From: Segatella oris
Lineage (GTDB): Bacteria > Bacteroidota > Bacteroidia > Bacteroidales > Bacteroidaceae
Assembly: GCF_900637655.1 (NCBI RefSeq)
Contig: NZ_LR134384.1
Span: 992,001-1,056,000, forward strand
Direction: 5' to 3'
Length of the DNA: 64,000 nucleotides
Made by a program: the position numbers and the translations under genes. Positions 8,901 to 18,026 of this stretch are shown here, piece by piece. The notes below the pieces were generated by a model, which saw nothing but the letters and a program-made list of their open reading frames with translations, ran no database searches and was not told the origin of the DNA. Each line of letters starts with the position of its first letter. The stretch's first letter is position 1.

Positions 8901-9736
8901 CGGAGGAGTTTCTGATAACAAAAGCGAACGATTGGTGCAAACAACGAGGCCATGGGAGCCGTAAACCAAGCCCACCAGGGCTTATAGGAAAACCTGCGGC
9001 TCATGGCCAACCGCAACAGAACTCCTGCGGCATCATGGGCCGAATAAGCTGGCAGGGAACGATAATCGGGATTGACTTCCGACATTGCCGTATGCACTAA
9101 AGGAAGATAGGCCACATGAACTCCAACTCCAAGTGCTTTCCATTCGCTCTCTGCAGTACGGCACCATACATTGGCTGCCGACTTAGATGCGTGATAAGCC
9201 GACCAGCCCGGAGCGGGCGGATAAAGGCAACTGACCGACGAGGTATAAACCAACTGCCCGCCAACTTGCTGCATGGCAGGCAATAAGGCTAAAGTCAAGG
9301 CAACCATTGCACGGTAGTTAAGCGCCATCGTACGGTCGAAATCATGCAGTCTGTCGGTAGCATCCACGATTTTCCTACAAATAGATTTACCCGCATTACA
9401 AAAGAGATAATCCACTGTCGGCAGCCTCTTTCGCAGGTCATGACATAACAAGTCAAGTGCCGTTTTGTCGCGCAAATCCACTGCACGGCATTCTGCCTGA
9501 CAGCCCATAGCCCGTGCTTCACAACACAAGGTCTGAAGTTCTGTTTCACTCCGCGCTATGAGATAAAAATTTGCCCCAGCCTGCATGAGTCTTCTTGCCA
9601 GTGCAAATCCGATGCCACGTGATGCTCCTGTGATTACCACCCAACGCCCCTTGAAGCATTCCTCCAATCGTTTTTCACGGAGACGAGGCACAGGATAGAG
9701 CCATCGGGCACATAGATTAAGTATGCTTGTATTCAT
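8897..9736 (-). CDS. Short-chain dehydrogenase/reductase
   Basis: 279-residue classical SDR: NAD(P)-binding TGASRGIG at residues 36-43, NAG at 114-116, catalytic Ser166/167, Tyr181 and Lys185 in SAYHASK. An N-terminal extension of about 28 residues (LCARWLYPVPRLREKRLEECFKG) and a hydrophobic C-terminus (WWAWFTAPMASLFAPIVRFCY) suggest association with the membrane or with lipid substrates. First gene of a two-gene unit with the acyl ligase; the ATGA overlap suggests that the two act in the same pathway, perhaps reducing an acyl or ketoacyl product. No closer identification is possible from sequence alone. Confidence 0.9.
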   Translation of the reverse strand: MNTSILNLCARWLYPVPRLREKRLEECFKGRWVVITGASRGIGFALARRLMQAGANFYLIARSETELQTLCCEARAMGCQAECRAVDLRDKTALDLLCHDLRKRLPTVDYLFCNAGKSICRKIVDATDRLHDFDRTMALNYRAMVALTLALLPAMQQVGGQLVYTSSVSCLYPPAPGWSAYHASKSAANVWCRTAESEWKALGVGVHVAYLPLVHTAMSEVNPDYRSLPAYSAHDAAGVLLRLAMSRRFSYKPWWAWFTAPMASLFAPIVRFCYQKLLR

Positions 9737-9759
9737 CTTTCATTCCTGTTTTCCACTTG

Positions 9760-9790
9760 CAAACATAGCCTTTATTCTTTTTTCTTGCAA
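9760..9790 (-). promoter_or_regulatory. Bacteroidota-type promoter for SDR-ligase pair
   Basis: On the minus strand a -7 box TATGTTTG (9767-9760) lies 20 bases from a TTG (-33) at 9790-9788, matching the TTTG-N19/20-TAnnTTTG consensus. It predicts a leader of about 16 bases before the start at 9736. Confidence 0.55.
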
Positions 9791-10036
9791 GTTTTCCAAT
9801 AGAAAAAAATTATACTAACAAAATAAATCAATATCTTCTCTATCTTATTTGCACTGCATCTACCAATCCTTTGAGAAACCATTTAAAATATAATTATTTG
9901 CTCTCTAATATCCCTATTCACTTGCACCTTAAATTCAAAAGCTTCTGAAAACCATAAACCATTATTCTTTAATCTAAAGAAACAAGGAAAGCATAGAGTA
10001 AAAGTACATATCTTATTTTGTTTATTTTCTTCCTCA

Positions 10037-10355
10037 TTTTTAACACATTTCGAGCTCACCAAATAGAAATAAAAATGCGCTTTCTACGCTTGTGCGAAGC
10101 CATTTTATGGCTTCGGTGCCCTTGCTTCTATCATATTGCATTGTAATCTGACGCTAATCACGTTGCTATCTGCATCAGATGGCATCGTAAAATGAAGCAA
10201 GTTATGGGGTAATTTGATGCAAATGGCATGGCTTTTCAGCGTGATTTCACTTCACAACTTGCCTTTGTTTTCGTAACGTTTTGATTGTCAATACATTGTA
10301 AACTCGCAGAATACGGTATGTATTTTGAACGAGGGCAACGCGCTTTTTGAATTCT
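10037..10355. repeat. Dispersed ~320-bp intergenic element, copy 1
   Basis: This stretch aligns end to end with 17283-17605: both start with TTTTTAACA-type sequence and a CACCAAATAGAAA-like box, carry the hairpin GAAGCC-(7)-GGCTTC (10096-10114), then a 22-bp array, then CGTAAC...CACATTGT-like and CGCG-TTTTGAA sequence. It has no reading frame. The rest of the 1139-base gap 9737-10875 is AT-rich and holds the minisatellite and the REP-like pair listed separately. Confidence 0.7.
10139..10270. repeat. 22-bp dyad-lattice array C (6 units)
   Basis: Units start at 10139, 10161, 10183, 10205, 10227 and 10249. The first contains CTGACGCTAATCA, a sub-motif that recurs in arrays A, B, D and I. The array sits inside the dispersed element. 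Confidence 0.85.
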
Positions 10356-10487
10356 TAAAGCATTCAAGAGCAATTGTAAAGTTTCTTGAAGAGATTTAAC
10401 CTATTTCTTGCCAACGATGAAAATGGATAGTAAGGCAAGCGCAACTATAGTTTAATTCATAATGCACAATGCATAATTCATAATTGG

Positions 10488-10668
10488 AATGTGGAATGGG
10501 GAATGTTGAGTGAGGAGTTATGTTTTATTAGAATGACGAATGAGGAATGTTGAGTGTGGAGTTATGTTTTATTGGAATGACGAATGAGAAATGTTGAGTG
10601 TGGAGTTGTGTTTTATTGGAATGTGGAATGAGGAATGTTAAGTGAGTAGTTATATTCTAATGAATAAT
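10488..10668. repeat. 44-bp minisatellite, four copies
   Basis: Tandem units begin at 10488, 10532, 10576 and 10620, each opening AATG(AC/TG)(G)GAATGAGGAATGTT and ending in GTTATGTTTTATTGG or a close variant. The three inner copies differ by only a few bases; the last diverges at its end. Recent slippage expansion is likely. The period is twice 22, but the sequence does not match the dyad units. Confidence 0.85.
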
Positions 10669-10737
10669 GGTTTAATTCATAATTATTTTTACTGCAACAG
10701 CAATCATTTTAAGGAGTAAGTACACTGCAATAACGAC

Positions 10738-10815
10738 TCCCCTCCCTTGGGGAGGGGTTGGGGGTAGGTCTTTATTAACCGACTTATCCCTTGGGGAAAG
10801 GTCGGCGGTAGGTAA
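10738..10815. repeat. REP-like GC-rich hairpin repeats (two direct copies)
   Basis: CCCCTCCCTTGGGGAGGGG followed by TTGGGGGTAGGT (10740-10771), then a diverged copy TATCCCTTGGGGAAAGGTCG...GGTAGGT (10785-10814). The same family occurs at 2301-2410, 19381-19416 and 19625-19660. It lies just downstream of ilvC and may act as its terminator. Confidence 0.65.
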
Positions 10816-10875
10816 CAAAAAGGGGCAATTCCCTCACGGAAACCACCCCCTTACAACATTATGTACGAGAAAAAA

Positions 10876-11919
10876 TTAATTATTTTCAGGACGCAGTTTG
10901 CGTACAGTTACGCCTGCTCTCCATATTTCTTTATTGCGCATCTCTTCGAGTTCGGCATTCAGTTTCTCCCGATAATCGGACTGAGAGTTGCGATCTATTG
11001 AGATTTGGGCTTCGTTTCCAGTCTTCACACTGAGGTATAACCACTCCATAACTGGCTTGATAGCCTCTCTGAAACGAGGCGCCCAATCGAGTGCTCCGCG
11101 TTGAGCTGTGGTTGAACAATTGGCATACATCCAGTCCATTCCCTTCTCTCCGAAGAGTGGCATGAGGCTTTGCGTCATCTCTTCTACCGTTTCATTGAAG
11201 GCTTCTGAAGGTGAATGTCCATGCTCACGGAGCACTTCATACTGTGCTTCGAACAGTCCTTCCATGGCTCCCATGAGTGAACCGCGCTCACCTGTAAGGT
11301 CAGAAGTGGCCTCACGTTGAAACGTTGTCTTGAACAGATAGCCTGCACCGATGCCGATACCAATGGCGAGTGCTTTCTCTTCTGCATGCCCCGAAGCGTC
11401 CTGATGAACGGCATACGAGCAGTTGATGCCACGGCCTTCGCGGAACAATGTACGCAGGGATGTGCCCGAACCCTTAGGGGCAACCATGACAACATCAATG
11501 TCTTGAGGCGGTACTACGCCCGTGCGATCTTGCCAGTTGATAGCAAATCCGTGTGAATAATAAAGCGTCTTCCCTTTTGTCAGATAGCCCTTGATCTTCG
11601 GCCAAACGGCAATTTGCCCGGCATCTGAAAGTAACATGCAGATGAAAGTGCCTTTCTGAATGGCTTCTTCGATAGAAAACAGTGTCTTTCCAGGCTCCCA
11701 TCCGTCGGCTTTCGCCTTTTCGTAAGTCTTTCCTTCGCGCTGACCTACGATGACATTAAAGCCATTGTCGCGCAGATTGCAAGCCTGTCCAGGCCCTTGA
11801 ATGCCATAACCAATGACGGCAATTGTTTCGTTTTTCAATACTTCACGAGCTTTCTCAACGGAAAATTCCTTGTTAGTGACAACGGTTTCTATAACGCCAC
11901 CGAAATTCATTTCTGCCAT
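10876..11919 (-). CDS. ilvC: Ketol-acid reductoisomerase
   Basis: Converts acetolactate or acetohydroxybutyrate to the dihydroxy acids in valine/isoleucine synthesis, with NAD(P)H and Mg. 347 residues, the short class I form. The nucleotide-binding loop is GYGIQGPGQ (37-45); also visible are YYSHGFAINW, APKGSGTSLR, and the acidic metal ligands in SDLTGERGSLMGAMEGLFEAQYE. Last gene of the ilv cluster; it is 103 bases from the thioesterase gene and has a good promoter of its own in that gap, so its expression can be uncoupled from the upstream genes. Confidence 0.97.
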   Translation of the reverse strand: MAEMNFGGVIETVVTNKEFSVEKAREVLKNETIAVIGYGIQGPGQACNLRDNGFNVIVGQREGKTYEKAKADGWEPGKTLFSIEEAIQKGTFICMLLSDAGQIAVWPKIKGYLTKGKTLYYSHGFAINWQDRTGVVPPQDIDVVMVAPKGSGTSLRTLFREGRGINCSYAVHQDASGHAEEKALAIGIGIGAGYLFKTTFQREATSDLTGERGSLMGAMEGLFEAQYEVLREHGHSPSEAFNETVEEMTQSLMPLFGEKGMDWMYANCSTTAQRGALDWAPRFREAIKPVMEWLYLSVKTGNEAQISIDRNSQSDYREKLNAELEEMRNKEIWRAGVTVRKLRPENN

Positions 11920-11983
11920 AATATCTTTTTATATGCGTCCCATGAGTGGGAAACGCGGTTTATATGAATATGTTTTATGCCTG

Positions 11984-12014
11984 CAAAGGTAACATATTAG
12001 AACGAAATTGCAAA
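11984..12014 (-). promoter_or_regulatory. Internal promoter for ilvC
   Basis: Minus-strand -7 box TACCTTTG (11991-11984) and -33 TTTG (12014-12011) separated by 19 bases. It falls in the gap between the thioesterase and ilvC. Confidence 0.6.
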
Positions 12015-12022
12015 ATATAATT

Positions 12023-12790
12023 TCATTCTTTAATGAATTTAACTTTGCTTCTTACAACTTCTGTTTCTTCGGCAGTTGCATTGCTTCTCTTGGTTATCCG
12101 CACGCAGAACTCACCTTCGCCGGTCTCTTCCTGATAGAGATTCAGCGTGTCTCCGCAATGGCTTTCAGCCACATAAGCTATCTCGAAACGTTTCAAGAAG
12201 TGGTGTCTGTACCATTCAAGTGGCCACAGATTGAGCACGTGTTCAATATATTTCACGCTGTTGATGTGCCCATTCATGTCGACATCGCTATAGTGGGTGG
12301 CTATGGACTGCACAAGACTTGCGGTCTCGGTCATCTTCACTCTTGAGCTCTTTTCGATAGGACAGGGCGTCTCGGTATCAACATATTGGGTGATAAGTCC
12401 ATTGCGAATATTGAGTATATCAACGGGTTGTCGGGTGTCGGTATCTATCATTGCCCAGATGCTTCTGCCGTATCCTATGGTCTTACTGCCTTTGGAAATG
12501 CGGAAATTTCGACTGGTGAAATAGCGCATGACGGCATCAACCCAAGTGTCAACTGTAAAGCGATCGTAGGCCTCGGGCATTTCGTTCATCTCTATGGCCA
12601 AGCGAGAGAGCACCCAGGTTCTGTGGATTGGGTTCAGAAAAGTCATGCCGTAACCGCGGTCATTGGAGTGAAAATCGGCGGCATTCAGCAGATGATTGCC
12701 TAAATGTCCCATGAAAAGATGGTGCGAGAAGTCGCAATGGAAAGGCTCGGCCAATAGTTCATAACTGCCGATTTTACTCAGTTTCTCCAT
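12023..12790 (-). CDS. Acyl-ACP thioesterase (FatA/FatB-like)
   Basis: Hydrolyses acyl-ACP to release free fatty acids. 255 residues, double hot-dog fold of the plant-type acyl-ACP thioesterase family. The second domain carries the catalytic region SDVDMNGHINSVKYIEHVLN (Asn and His of the family NxH motif). Its first 17 bases overlap the end of ilvN and it precedes ilvC, so it is embedded in the branched-chain amino acid operon. Known pathway logic suggests a link to branched acyl chains, whose primers come from valine, leucine and isoleucine, but that link is inference. Confidence 0.88.
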   Translation of the reverse strand: MEKLSKIGSYELLAEPFHCDFSHHLFMGHLGNHLLNAADFHSNDRGYGMTFLNPIHRTWVLSRLAIEMNEMPEAYDRFTVDTWVDAVMRYFTSRNFRISKGSKTIGYGRSIWAMIDTDTRQPVDILNIRNGLITQYVDTETPCPIEKSSRVKMTETASLVQSIATHYSDVDMNGHINSVKYIEHVLNLWPLEWYRHHFLKRFEIAYVAESHCGDTLNLYQEETGEGEFCVRITKRSNATAEETEVVRSKVKFIKE

Positions 12791-13331
12791 GATTTAATTC
12801 TTCTTGACGATTTAAAAACACTGAAACAGGCTCATCGAAACTGCGGGTTACGGCAATACGTCCACTGCGTGTGTATTGCAGAATGCAGCCAAAGGCATCG
12901 AGTTGATTGTAGAGACTGATGATATCTTCTGTCAAACCGTTCAGCAAAACCGTAGTGTAAGTGGGGTTAACCTCCAACATCCGTGCGTCATGTTTACGGA
13001 TAGTACGCGACACCTCGGGGTTCTTCATGAGCACAGGTGTGGCAATTTTATAGATAGCTACCTCGTGAATGAACAGTTGTTCATCAGTGTAGAAGTCGGC
13101 TTTCACGACATCTATCTTCTTTTCTATGGCCTTCGTAATCTTTATAATCTGCTCTTCGTCGCTCCAGGCCGTTATCGTATATTTGTGAATATTGGGCAGA
13201 TTGCTGGCCGAAGCATTGATACTTTCAACGTTTACTTGCCTCCGTGTGAACACCGCGGATATCTGACTGAGCATTCCTGTGACGTTTTCCGAATAGACAA
13301 GCAGTGTATATAGTTTCTTTTCCTGTTGCAT
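12774..13331 (-). CDS. ilvN: Acetolactate synthase, small regulatory subunit
   Basis: Regulatory partner of IlvB that gives feedback control by branched-chain amino acids. 185 residues; the N-terminal ACT domain (LYTLLVYSENVTGMLSQISAVFTRRQVNVESI) is intact, followed by the ALS_ss C-terminal domain. It follows ilvB by 20 bases and overlaps the thioesterase gene by 17, so it is translationally coupled on both sides of the transcript. Length is close to the IlvN/IlvH norm. Confidence 0.95.
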   Translation of the reverse strand: MQQEKKLYTLLVYSENVTGMLSQISAVFTRRQVNVESINASASNLPNIHKYTITAWSDEEQIIKITKAIEKKIDVVKADFYTDEQLFIHEVAIYKIATPVLMKNPEVSRTIRKHDARMLEVNPTYTTVLLNGLTEDIISLYNQLDAFGCILQYTRSGRIAVTRSFDEPVSVFLNRQEELNHGETE

Positions 13332-13351
13332 CTTGTTTTGCTTTATGAGGA

Positions 13352-15067
13352 TTAATAGTGCAGTTCGAGCAGCATTTCGTTGACACTCTTGCCCGGTAAT
13401 GTCATGGGAACAATGTCTTCATCGGGCTTAATCGCACATTCAAGTAGGTAAGGCCCTGGCGTAGAAAGCATCTTTTCTACCTTCATTTTGAGATCTTTCC
13501 TGTCGGTAACGACATCATAGGGAATGCCATATCCGCGTGCTATGTCAGCATAATTAGGGTTCAGCATGTCTGTAAATGAATGGCGATGTCCGAACATCAA
13601 GTCCTGCCATTGACGCACATTGCCTAAGAAAGTGTTATTCAAAAGAATCATTTTCACGGGAACTTGATGCTCCATAATCGTGCCGAACTCCTGTATACTC
13701 ATTTGAATGCCACCGTCACCCATAAAGCAACACACCGTGCGGTGGGGCACTCCGAAGCATGCTCCGACAGCCGCAGGAAGACCAAAACCCATGGTTCCGA
13801 AGCCACCGCTCGTCACAATGGAGCGCTTCTGCTTAAAAGTGAAGTAGCGACTTGATATCATTTGGTTCTGTCCTACATCGTTTACGAGCACTGCTTCGCC
13901 TCGAGTTGCCTCGGAAACCACATGCGTAACCTCGCCCATGAGCAGTGGACCATCGGTTGGATGAATGTCTTTCTCGATGACACGCAGGCGTTCTTGCTCG
14001 GCATAATCCTTGAAAGAGGCTATCCATTCCTTGTGTTCTGCGGGCTGTAACAGCTTCGTAATGGCTGGAAGACTCTGCTTACAATCGCCTAAAACGGCCA
14101 CATCGGTCTTGATGTTCTTGTCGAATTCCGATGCATCTATATCCAAATGAATCACTTTTGCCTGTTTAGCGTAGGTCTCGGGAGTGCCGGTTACGCGGTC
14201 ACTGAAACGCATTCCAATGGCAATAAGCACGTCACATTCCTGCGTTTTCATATTCGTTGCATAGCTTCCATGCATACCCAACATACCCATATTCAAGGGA
14301 TGATGTGAGGCAAGAGCCGACAAACCGAGCAGCGTTCTGCCTGCAGGAATATCGGCTTTCTCAAGGAATGCCAGCAGTTCCTCATGCGCATTGCCGAGTT
14401 CTACGCCTTGACCTACGAGCGCAAATGGGCGCTTTGCCCCATTAATAAGCTGTGCAGCGGCTTCAATTGCCTGTGTATCAAGCGTGGGGTAAGGGTCATA
14501 AGAGCGGACATTCGTGGTCTTTGCGGGCTTCCACTCGCAGGTATCTATCTGCGTGTTCTTGGGAAGATCGAGCACAACAGGGCCCGGACGACCCGACTTC
14601 GCAATATAGAAAGCACGGCTTACTGCCCATGCAATGTCTTCCGGTCTGCGTATCTGATAGGCCCATTTACAAATAGGTTGGGCCACACCTACTAAGTCTA
14701 CTTCCTGAAAAGCATCAGAACCGAGGGCACCAATACCCACTTGTCCTGCAATGACTACAATCGGGGTAGAGTCCATCATGGCATCGGCCACACCGGTTAA
14801 TGTATTGGTCGCGCCCGGTCCGCTCGTCACTAAGCAGACTCCAACGCGTCCACTCACACGCGCAAATCCCTCAGCTGCGTGTGCAGCTGCTTGCTCATGA
14901 CGCACTAAGATGTGGTTAAATGTCTTGTTTTCTCCTCTCGTATAGCCGTAGAGTGCATCAAACACCGGCATAATTGCACCGCCGGGATAGCCGAAGATGG
15001 TTTTAACGCCCTCGTCACGCAGTGCACGCATCAGTGCTTCTGAACCCGTAATAACTTCTTTAGTCAT
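13352..15067 (-). CDS. ilvB: Acetolactate synthase, large catalytic subunit
   Basis: Thiamine-diphosphate enzyme that condenses pyruvate (or pyruvate and 2-oxobutyrate) to acetohydroxy acids. 571 residues: N-terminal TPP-binding domain with the catalytic Glu (E58 in RHEQAAAHAAEG), central domain, and C-terminal TPP/Mg site GDGGIQMSIQEFGTI...LLNNTFLGNVRQWQ. It lies 36 bases after ilvD and 20 before ilvN in one leftward operon. No residue loss seen. Confidence 0.97.
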   Translation of the reverse strand: MTKEVITGSEALMRALRDEGVKTIFGYPGGAIMPVFDALYGYTRGENKTFNHILVRHEQAAAHAAEGFARVSGRVGVCLVTSGPGATNTLTGVADAMMDSTPIVVIAGQVGIGALGSDAFQEVDLVGVAQPICKWAYQIRRPEDIAWAVSRAFYIAKSGRPGPVVLDLPKNTQIDTCEWKPAKTTNVRSYDPYPTLDTQAIEAAAQLINGAKRPFALVGQGVELGNAHEELLAFLEKADIPAGRTLLGLSALASHHPLNMGMLGMHGSYATNMKTQECDVLIAIGMRFSDRVTGTPETYAKQAKVIHLDIDASEFDKNIKTDVAVLGDCKQSLPAITKLLQPAEHKEWIASFKDYAEQERLRVIEKDIHPTDGPLLMGEVTHVVSEATRGEAVLVNDVGQNQMISSRYFTFKQKRSIVTSGGFGTMGFGLPAAVGACFGVPHRTVCCFMGDGGIQMSIQEFGTIMEHQVPVKMILLNNTFLGNVRQWQDLMFGHRHSFTDMLNPNYADIARGYGIPYDVVTDRKDLKMKVEKMLSTPGPYLLECAIKPDEDIVPMTLPGKSVNEMLLELHY

Positions 15068-15103
15068 GCTGTTGTCTATATATAATAAGGTGGATGATGT
15101 GGT

Positions 15104-16906
15104 TTACTCTATCAGACGAACGCCTCCCTTGTCAGCCGAAGTGACGCTTTGTGCATAGGCTCGCAACGCTTTGCTCACCACTCTGTGGCGTTTCAACGGC
15201 TGTTGCGGGCGCGCATCAAGTTCTTCATCCGTGAGTTTTACATTGATACTGCGGTTTGGAATGTCTATTTCGATGATGTCACCATCCTTAATCTTTCCGA
15301 TATTTCCACCTGCTGCAGCTTCCGGAGAGATATGTCCGATGCTCAATCCCGACGTGCCTCCCGAGAAGCGTCCGTCAGTAATCAAGGCGCATTCCTTGCC
15401 CATATGCATGCTCTTGATATAAGAAGTAGGATATAACATCTCCTGCATTCCGGGGCCACCTTTAGGCCCTTCATGCGTGATGACTACGCAATCGCCTTTC
15501 TTCACCTTGCCACTGAGAATGCCATTGCAGGCATCTTCCTGACTGTCGAACACCACCGCAGGCCCTGAAAAAGTCCACAATGCAGGGTCAACTCCGGCAG
15601 TTTTCACCACACATCCATGCTTGGCGATGTTCCCGAAGAGCACACCGAGCCCGCCATCCTTGGTATATGCGTGGTCAAGGTCGCGGATACAACCTGCCGT
15701 TCTGTCGGTATCAAGACTTTCCCAACGCGCATCCTGACTTCCCATTTCGGTGGAAAAGCGACGTCCCGGAGCACTGTGATAGATGCGGTCTGCCTCTGCA
15801 TCTATCGTGTTCTGCGTGATATCATATTTCTTCATGGCCTCATCGAGCGTCATTCCATCTACGCGAAGCACACTGCCTTGAATGAGTTTGCCTTTGCGAA
15901 GCTCGTTCATGATGCCGAGAATACCGCCTGCCCGATTGCATTCCTGCACGCTGTAACGCTGCGTGTTGGGGGCAAGCATGCAGAGACAGGGCACATGTCG
16001 GCTCAGTTTGTCAATGTCGTTCATGCTGAACTCCACTTCTCCTTCCTGGGCTATAGCCAACAGATGCAGCACCGTATTCGTGCTTCCGCCCATGGCAATG
16101 TCTAAAGTCATGGCATTGAGAAAGGCATCACGCGTGGCAATGCTACGTGGCAAAACACGCTCATCGCCCGCTTCATAGTAGGCCAAAGCATTCTTCACAA
16201 TCAGCTTTGCAGCATCTTTGAAGAGCTGAATGCGGTTCTTATGCGTGGCAAGAACGGTTCCATTGCCCGGCAAAGCCAATCCAATGGCCTCGGTAAGCGA
16301 GTTCATTGAGTTGGCAGTAAACATGCCCGAGCAGCTGCCGCAACCCGGACAAGCACAGTTTTCAAGTGCAGTCATCTCCTCATCTGTAACAGATGGGTCG
16401 GCACCTTTAATCATTGCAGTCACCAAGTCGGCATTCTCACCGCGCCATCTGCCTGCTTCCATGGGGCCACCCGAACAGAAAACCGTTGGAATATTCAGTC
16501 GCATAGCCGCCATAAGCATGCCCGGCGTCACCTTGTCGCAGTTGGAAATACAGATCATTGCATCCGCCTTGTGTGCATTGACCATGTATTCCACGGAGTC
16601 GGCAATAATGTCCCGCGAAGGCAGTGAATAGAGCATACCGTCGTGTCCCATGGCAATTCCGTCGTCAACAGCAATCGTATTGAACTCCGCTGCATAGCAA
16701 CCAAGTCGTTCTATCTCGTGTTTTACAATCTGACCAATGTCATGTAAGTGCGTATGTCCAGGCACAAACTGCGTGAAACTGTTTACAATGGCGATGATAG
16801 GCTTGCCCATTTGCTCGTGTTTCATACCGGCTGCCACCCAAAGGGCCCTGGCACCGGCCATTCTCCTGCCTTCAGTACAGACGGCACTCCTTAACTTATG
16901 CTTCAT
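15104..16906 (-). CDS. ilvD: Dihydroxy-acid dehydratase
   Basis: Iron-sulfur dehydratase of valine/isoleucine synthesis; converts dihydroxy acids to 2-oxo acids. 600 residues. The cluster cysteines are visible in [12 protein letters not shown] and [21 protein letters not shown]. The frame is open 57 codons further upstream, but [23 protein letters not shown] matches the family N-terminus and is preceded by purine-rich AAAGAGAAGAAAACG. First gene of the ilvD-ilvB-ilvN-thioesterase-ilvC cluster. Confidence 0.96.
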   Translation of the reverse strand: MKHKLRSAVCTEGRRMAGARALWVAAGMKHEQMGKPIIAIVNSFTQFVPGHTHLHDIGQIVKHEIERLGCYAAEFNTIAVDDGIAMGHDGMLYSLPSRDIIADSVEYMVNAHKADAMICISNCDKVTPGMLMAAMRLNIPTVFCSGGPMEAGRWRGENADLVTAMIKGADPSVTDEEMTALENCACPGCGSCSGMFTANSMNSLTEAIGLALPGNGTVLATHKNRIQLFKDAAKLIVKNALAYYEAGDERVLPRSIATRDAFLNAMTLDIAMGGSTNTVLHLLAIAQEGEVEFSMNDIDKLSRHVPCLCMLAPNTQRYSVQECNRAGGILGIMNELRKGKLIQGSVLRVDGMTLDEAMKKYDITQNTIDAEADRIYHSAPGRRFSTEMGSQDARWESLDTDRTAGCIRDLDHAYTKDGGLGVLFGNIAKHGCVVKTAGVDPALWTFSGPAVVFDSQEDACNGILSGKVKKGDCVVITHEGPKGGPGMQEMLYPTSYIKSMHMGKECALITDGRFSGGTSGLSIGHISPEAAAGGNIGKIKDGDIIEIDIPNRSINVKLTDEELDARPQQPLKRHRVVSKALRAYAQSVTSADKGGVRLIE

Positions 16907-17046
16907 CGTTTTCTTCTCTTTATTCCTTTTGCTCGCTTTACATGAAACGCTTTTCGAAAGGTTCCACGACTTCATACCATGCAAAAAACGGGCAAACAGA
17001 GGCCTCAAAAGCAACCAAGATTTGCCGAATGCATGTATATTTTGTG

Positions 17047-17077
17047 CAAAGATAGTGAGAAAAAGCGTAATACACAA
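17047..17077 (-). promoter_or_regulatory. Promoter of the ilv operon
   Basis: Minus-strand TATCTTTG (17054-17047) with TTGTG (17077-17073) 18 bases upstream. It predicts a leader of about 135 bases before ilvD. No leader peptide rich in Ile/Leu/Val or attenuator pair was recognised. Confidence 0.55.
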
Positions 17078-17282
17078 TGAATTGTTTCATAAACTTTTCA
17101 TAATCGAAAGCATCTGTAAGGAAAACCGTTAAAATAATATCAGATTATCACATGACTTACTTCATGGTTTACAGAATTCTTTCTTTTCTGTGGTTTTGTG
17201 TTGACACAGCTCATAAGAACATACACGACACCCTGTATATTTCATCTTTCTAATGGACTGTTATTGTCAACTTTCTTTCCCG

Positions 17283-17605
17283 TTTTTAACATTTCAAAGC
17301 TCAACCAAATAGAAATAAAAACGCGTTTTTTGCGTGAGTGTGAAGCCTTTTTATGGCTTTGATGTCTCCATTTTAATCATTTTACATTGTCATCTGACGC
17401 TAATCACGTTGCTATTTGCATCAAGTTGCAGTGTAAAATGAAGCAAGTTGCGAGCTGATTTGATGCAAATCGCATGGTTTTTCAGCGTGATTTCGCCTCG
17501 CATTTTGCCTTGACTTTCGTAACTTCATGAATGCCAACACATTGTGAACTGCTCCAAAACAGCACGTATTTGAAGTGAGGATGACCCGCGTTTTGAACAC
17601 ATAGA
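17283..17605. repeat. Dispersed ~320-bp intergenic element, copy 2
   Basis: Second copy of the element at 10037-10355, with the same order: CAACCAAATAGAAATAAAAA box (17302), hairpin GAAGCC-(7)-GGCTTT (17342-17360), 22-bp array, and GCGTTTTGAAC at the end. Hairpin arms are kept while the flanks vary, which hints at selection for structure. The rest of 16907-18026 holds only the promoters listed. Confidence 0.7.
17385..17516. repeat. 22-bp dyad-lattice array D (6 units)
   Basis: Units start at 17385, 17407, 17429, 17451, 17473 and 17495. It matches array C unit by unit in the same order, so C and D are copies of one element. Confidence 0.85.
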
Positions 17606-17848
17606 ATTTATAAAGAAGATTGTCTGTATTTTTCAAAAATAATGAATTATGCTTCATGATTTGCAAGTAGATGAAGAAAACAGCATGCAAATTGTTAATG
17701 ATATCTTGGGGAAAGCCGAAGGAAATCGCAGGTGTGGAGTGCTGTAAAGTCTCCGAAAGCCTGATGATACAGCAGATGTATCAAGTCTGGTACCATACAG
17801 AAGCACCGCCTTCCGCACCTTTTGCAAAGACAATTCCATTCTAAAAAC

Positions 17849-17879
17849 TTTGAAATCTCAATAAAAGATTGTATCTTCG
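17849..17879 (+). promoter_or_regulatory. Probable promoter for ompH-murI
   Basis: TTTG (17849-17852), 19-base spacer, TATCTTCG (17872-17879), one mismatch to TAnnTTTG. The leader to the ompH start would be about 140 bases. Confidence 0.45.
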
Positions 17880-18026
17880 CAACAAATTATACGAAGGATG
17901 CCGACATGTTTCCTGTTGCAATTCTGTGAATATCAGGAGCTGAAACAGGGCTGAAAACATCATTTCGTGCTGTAAATCAATAAGCAAATCTACGGATTTC
18001 ACAAAACAATATAAATCAAGAAAAAG

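Noticed and set aside
16907..17046. Leader-peptide attenuator before ilvD
   Set aside because: No run of Ile/Leu/Val codons and no mutually exclusive hairpins found.
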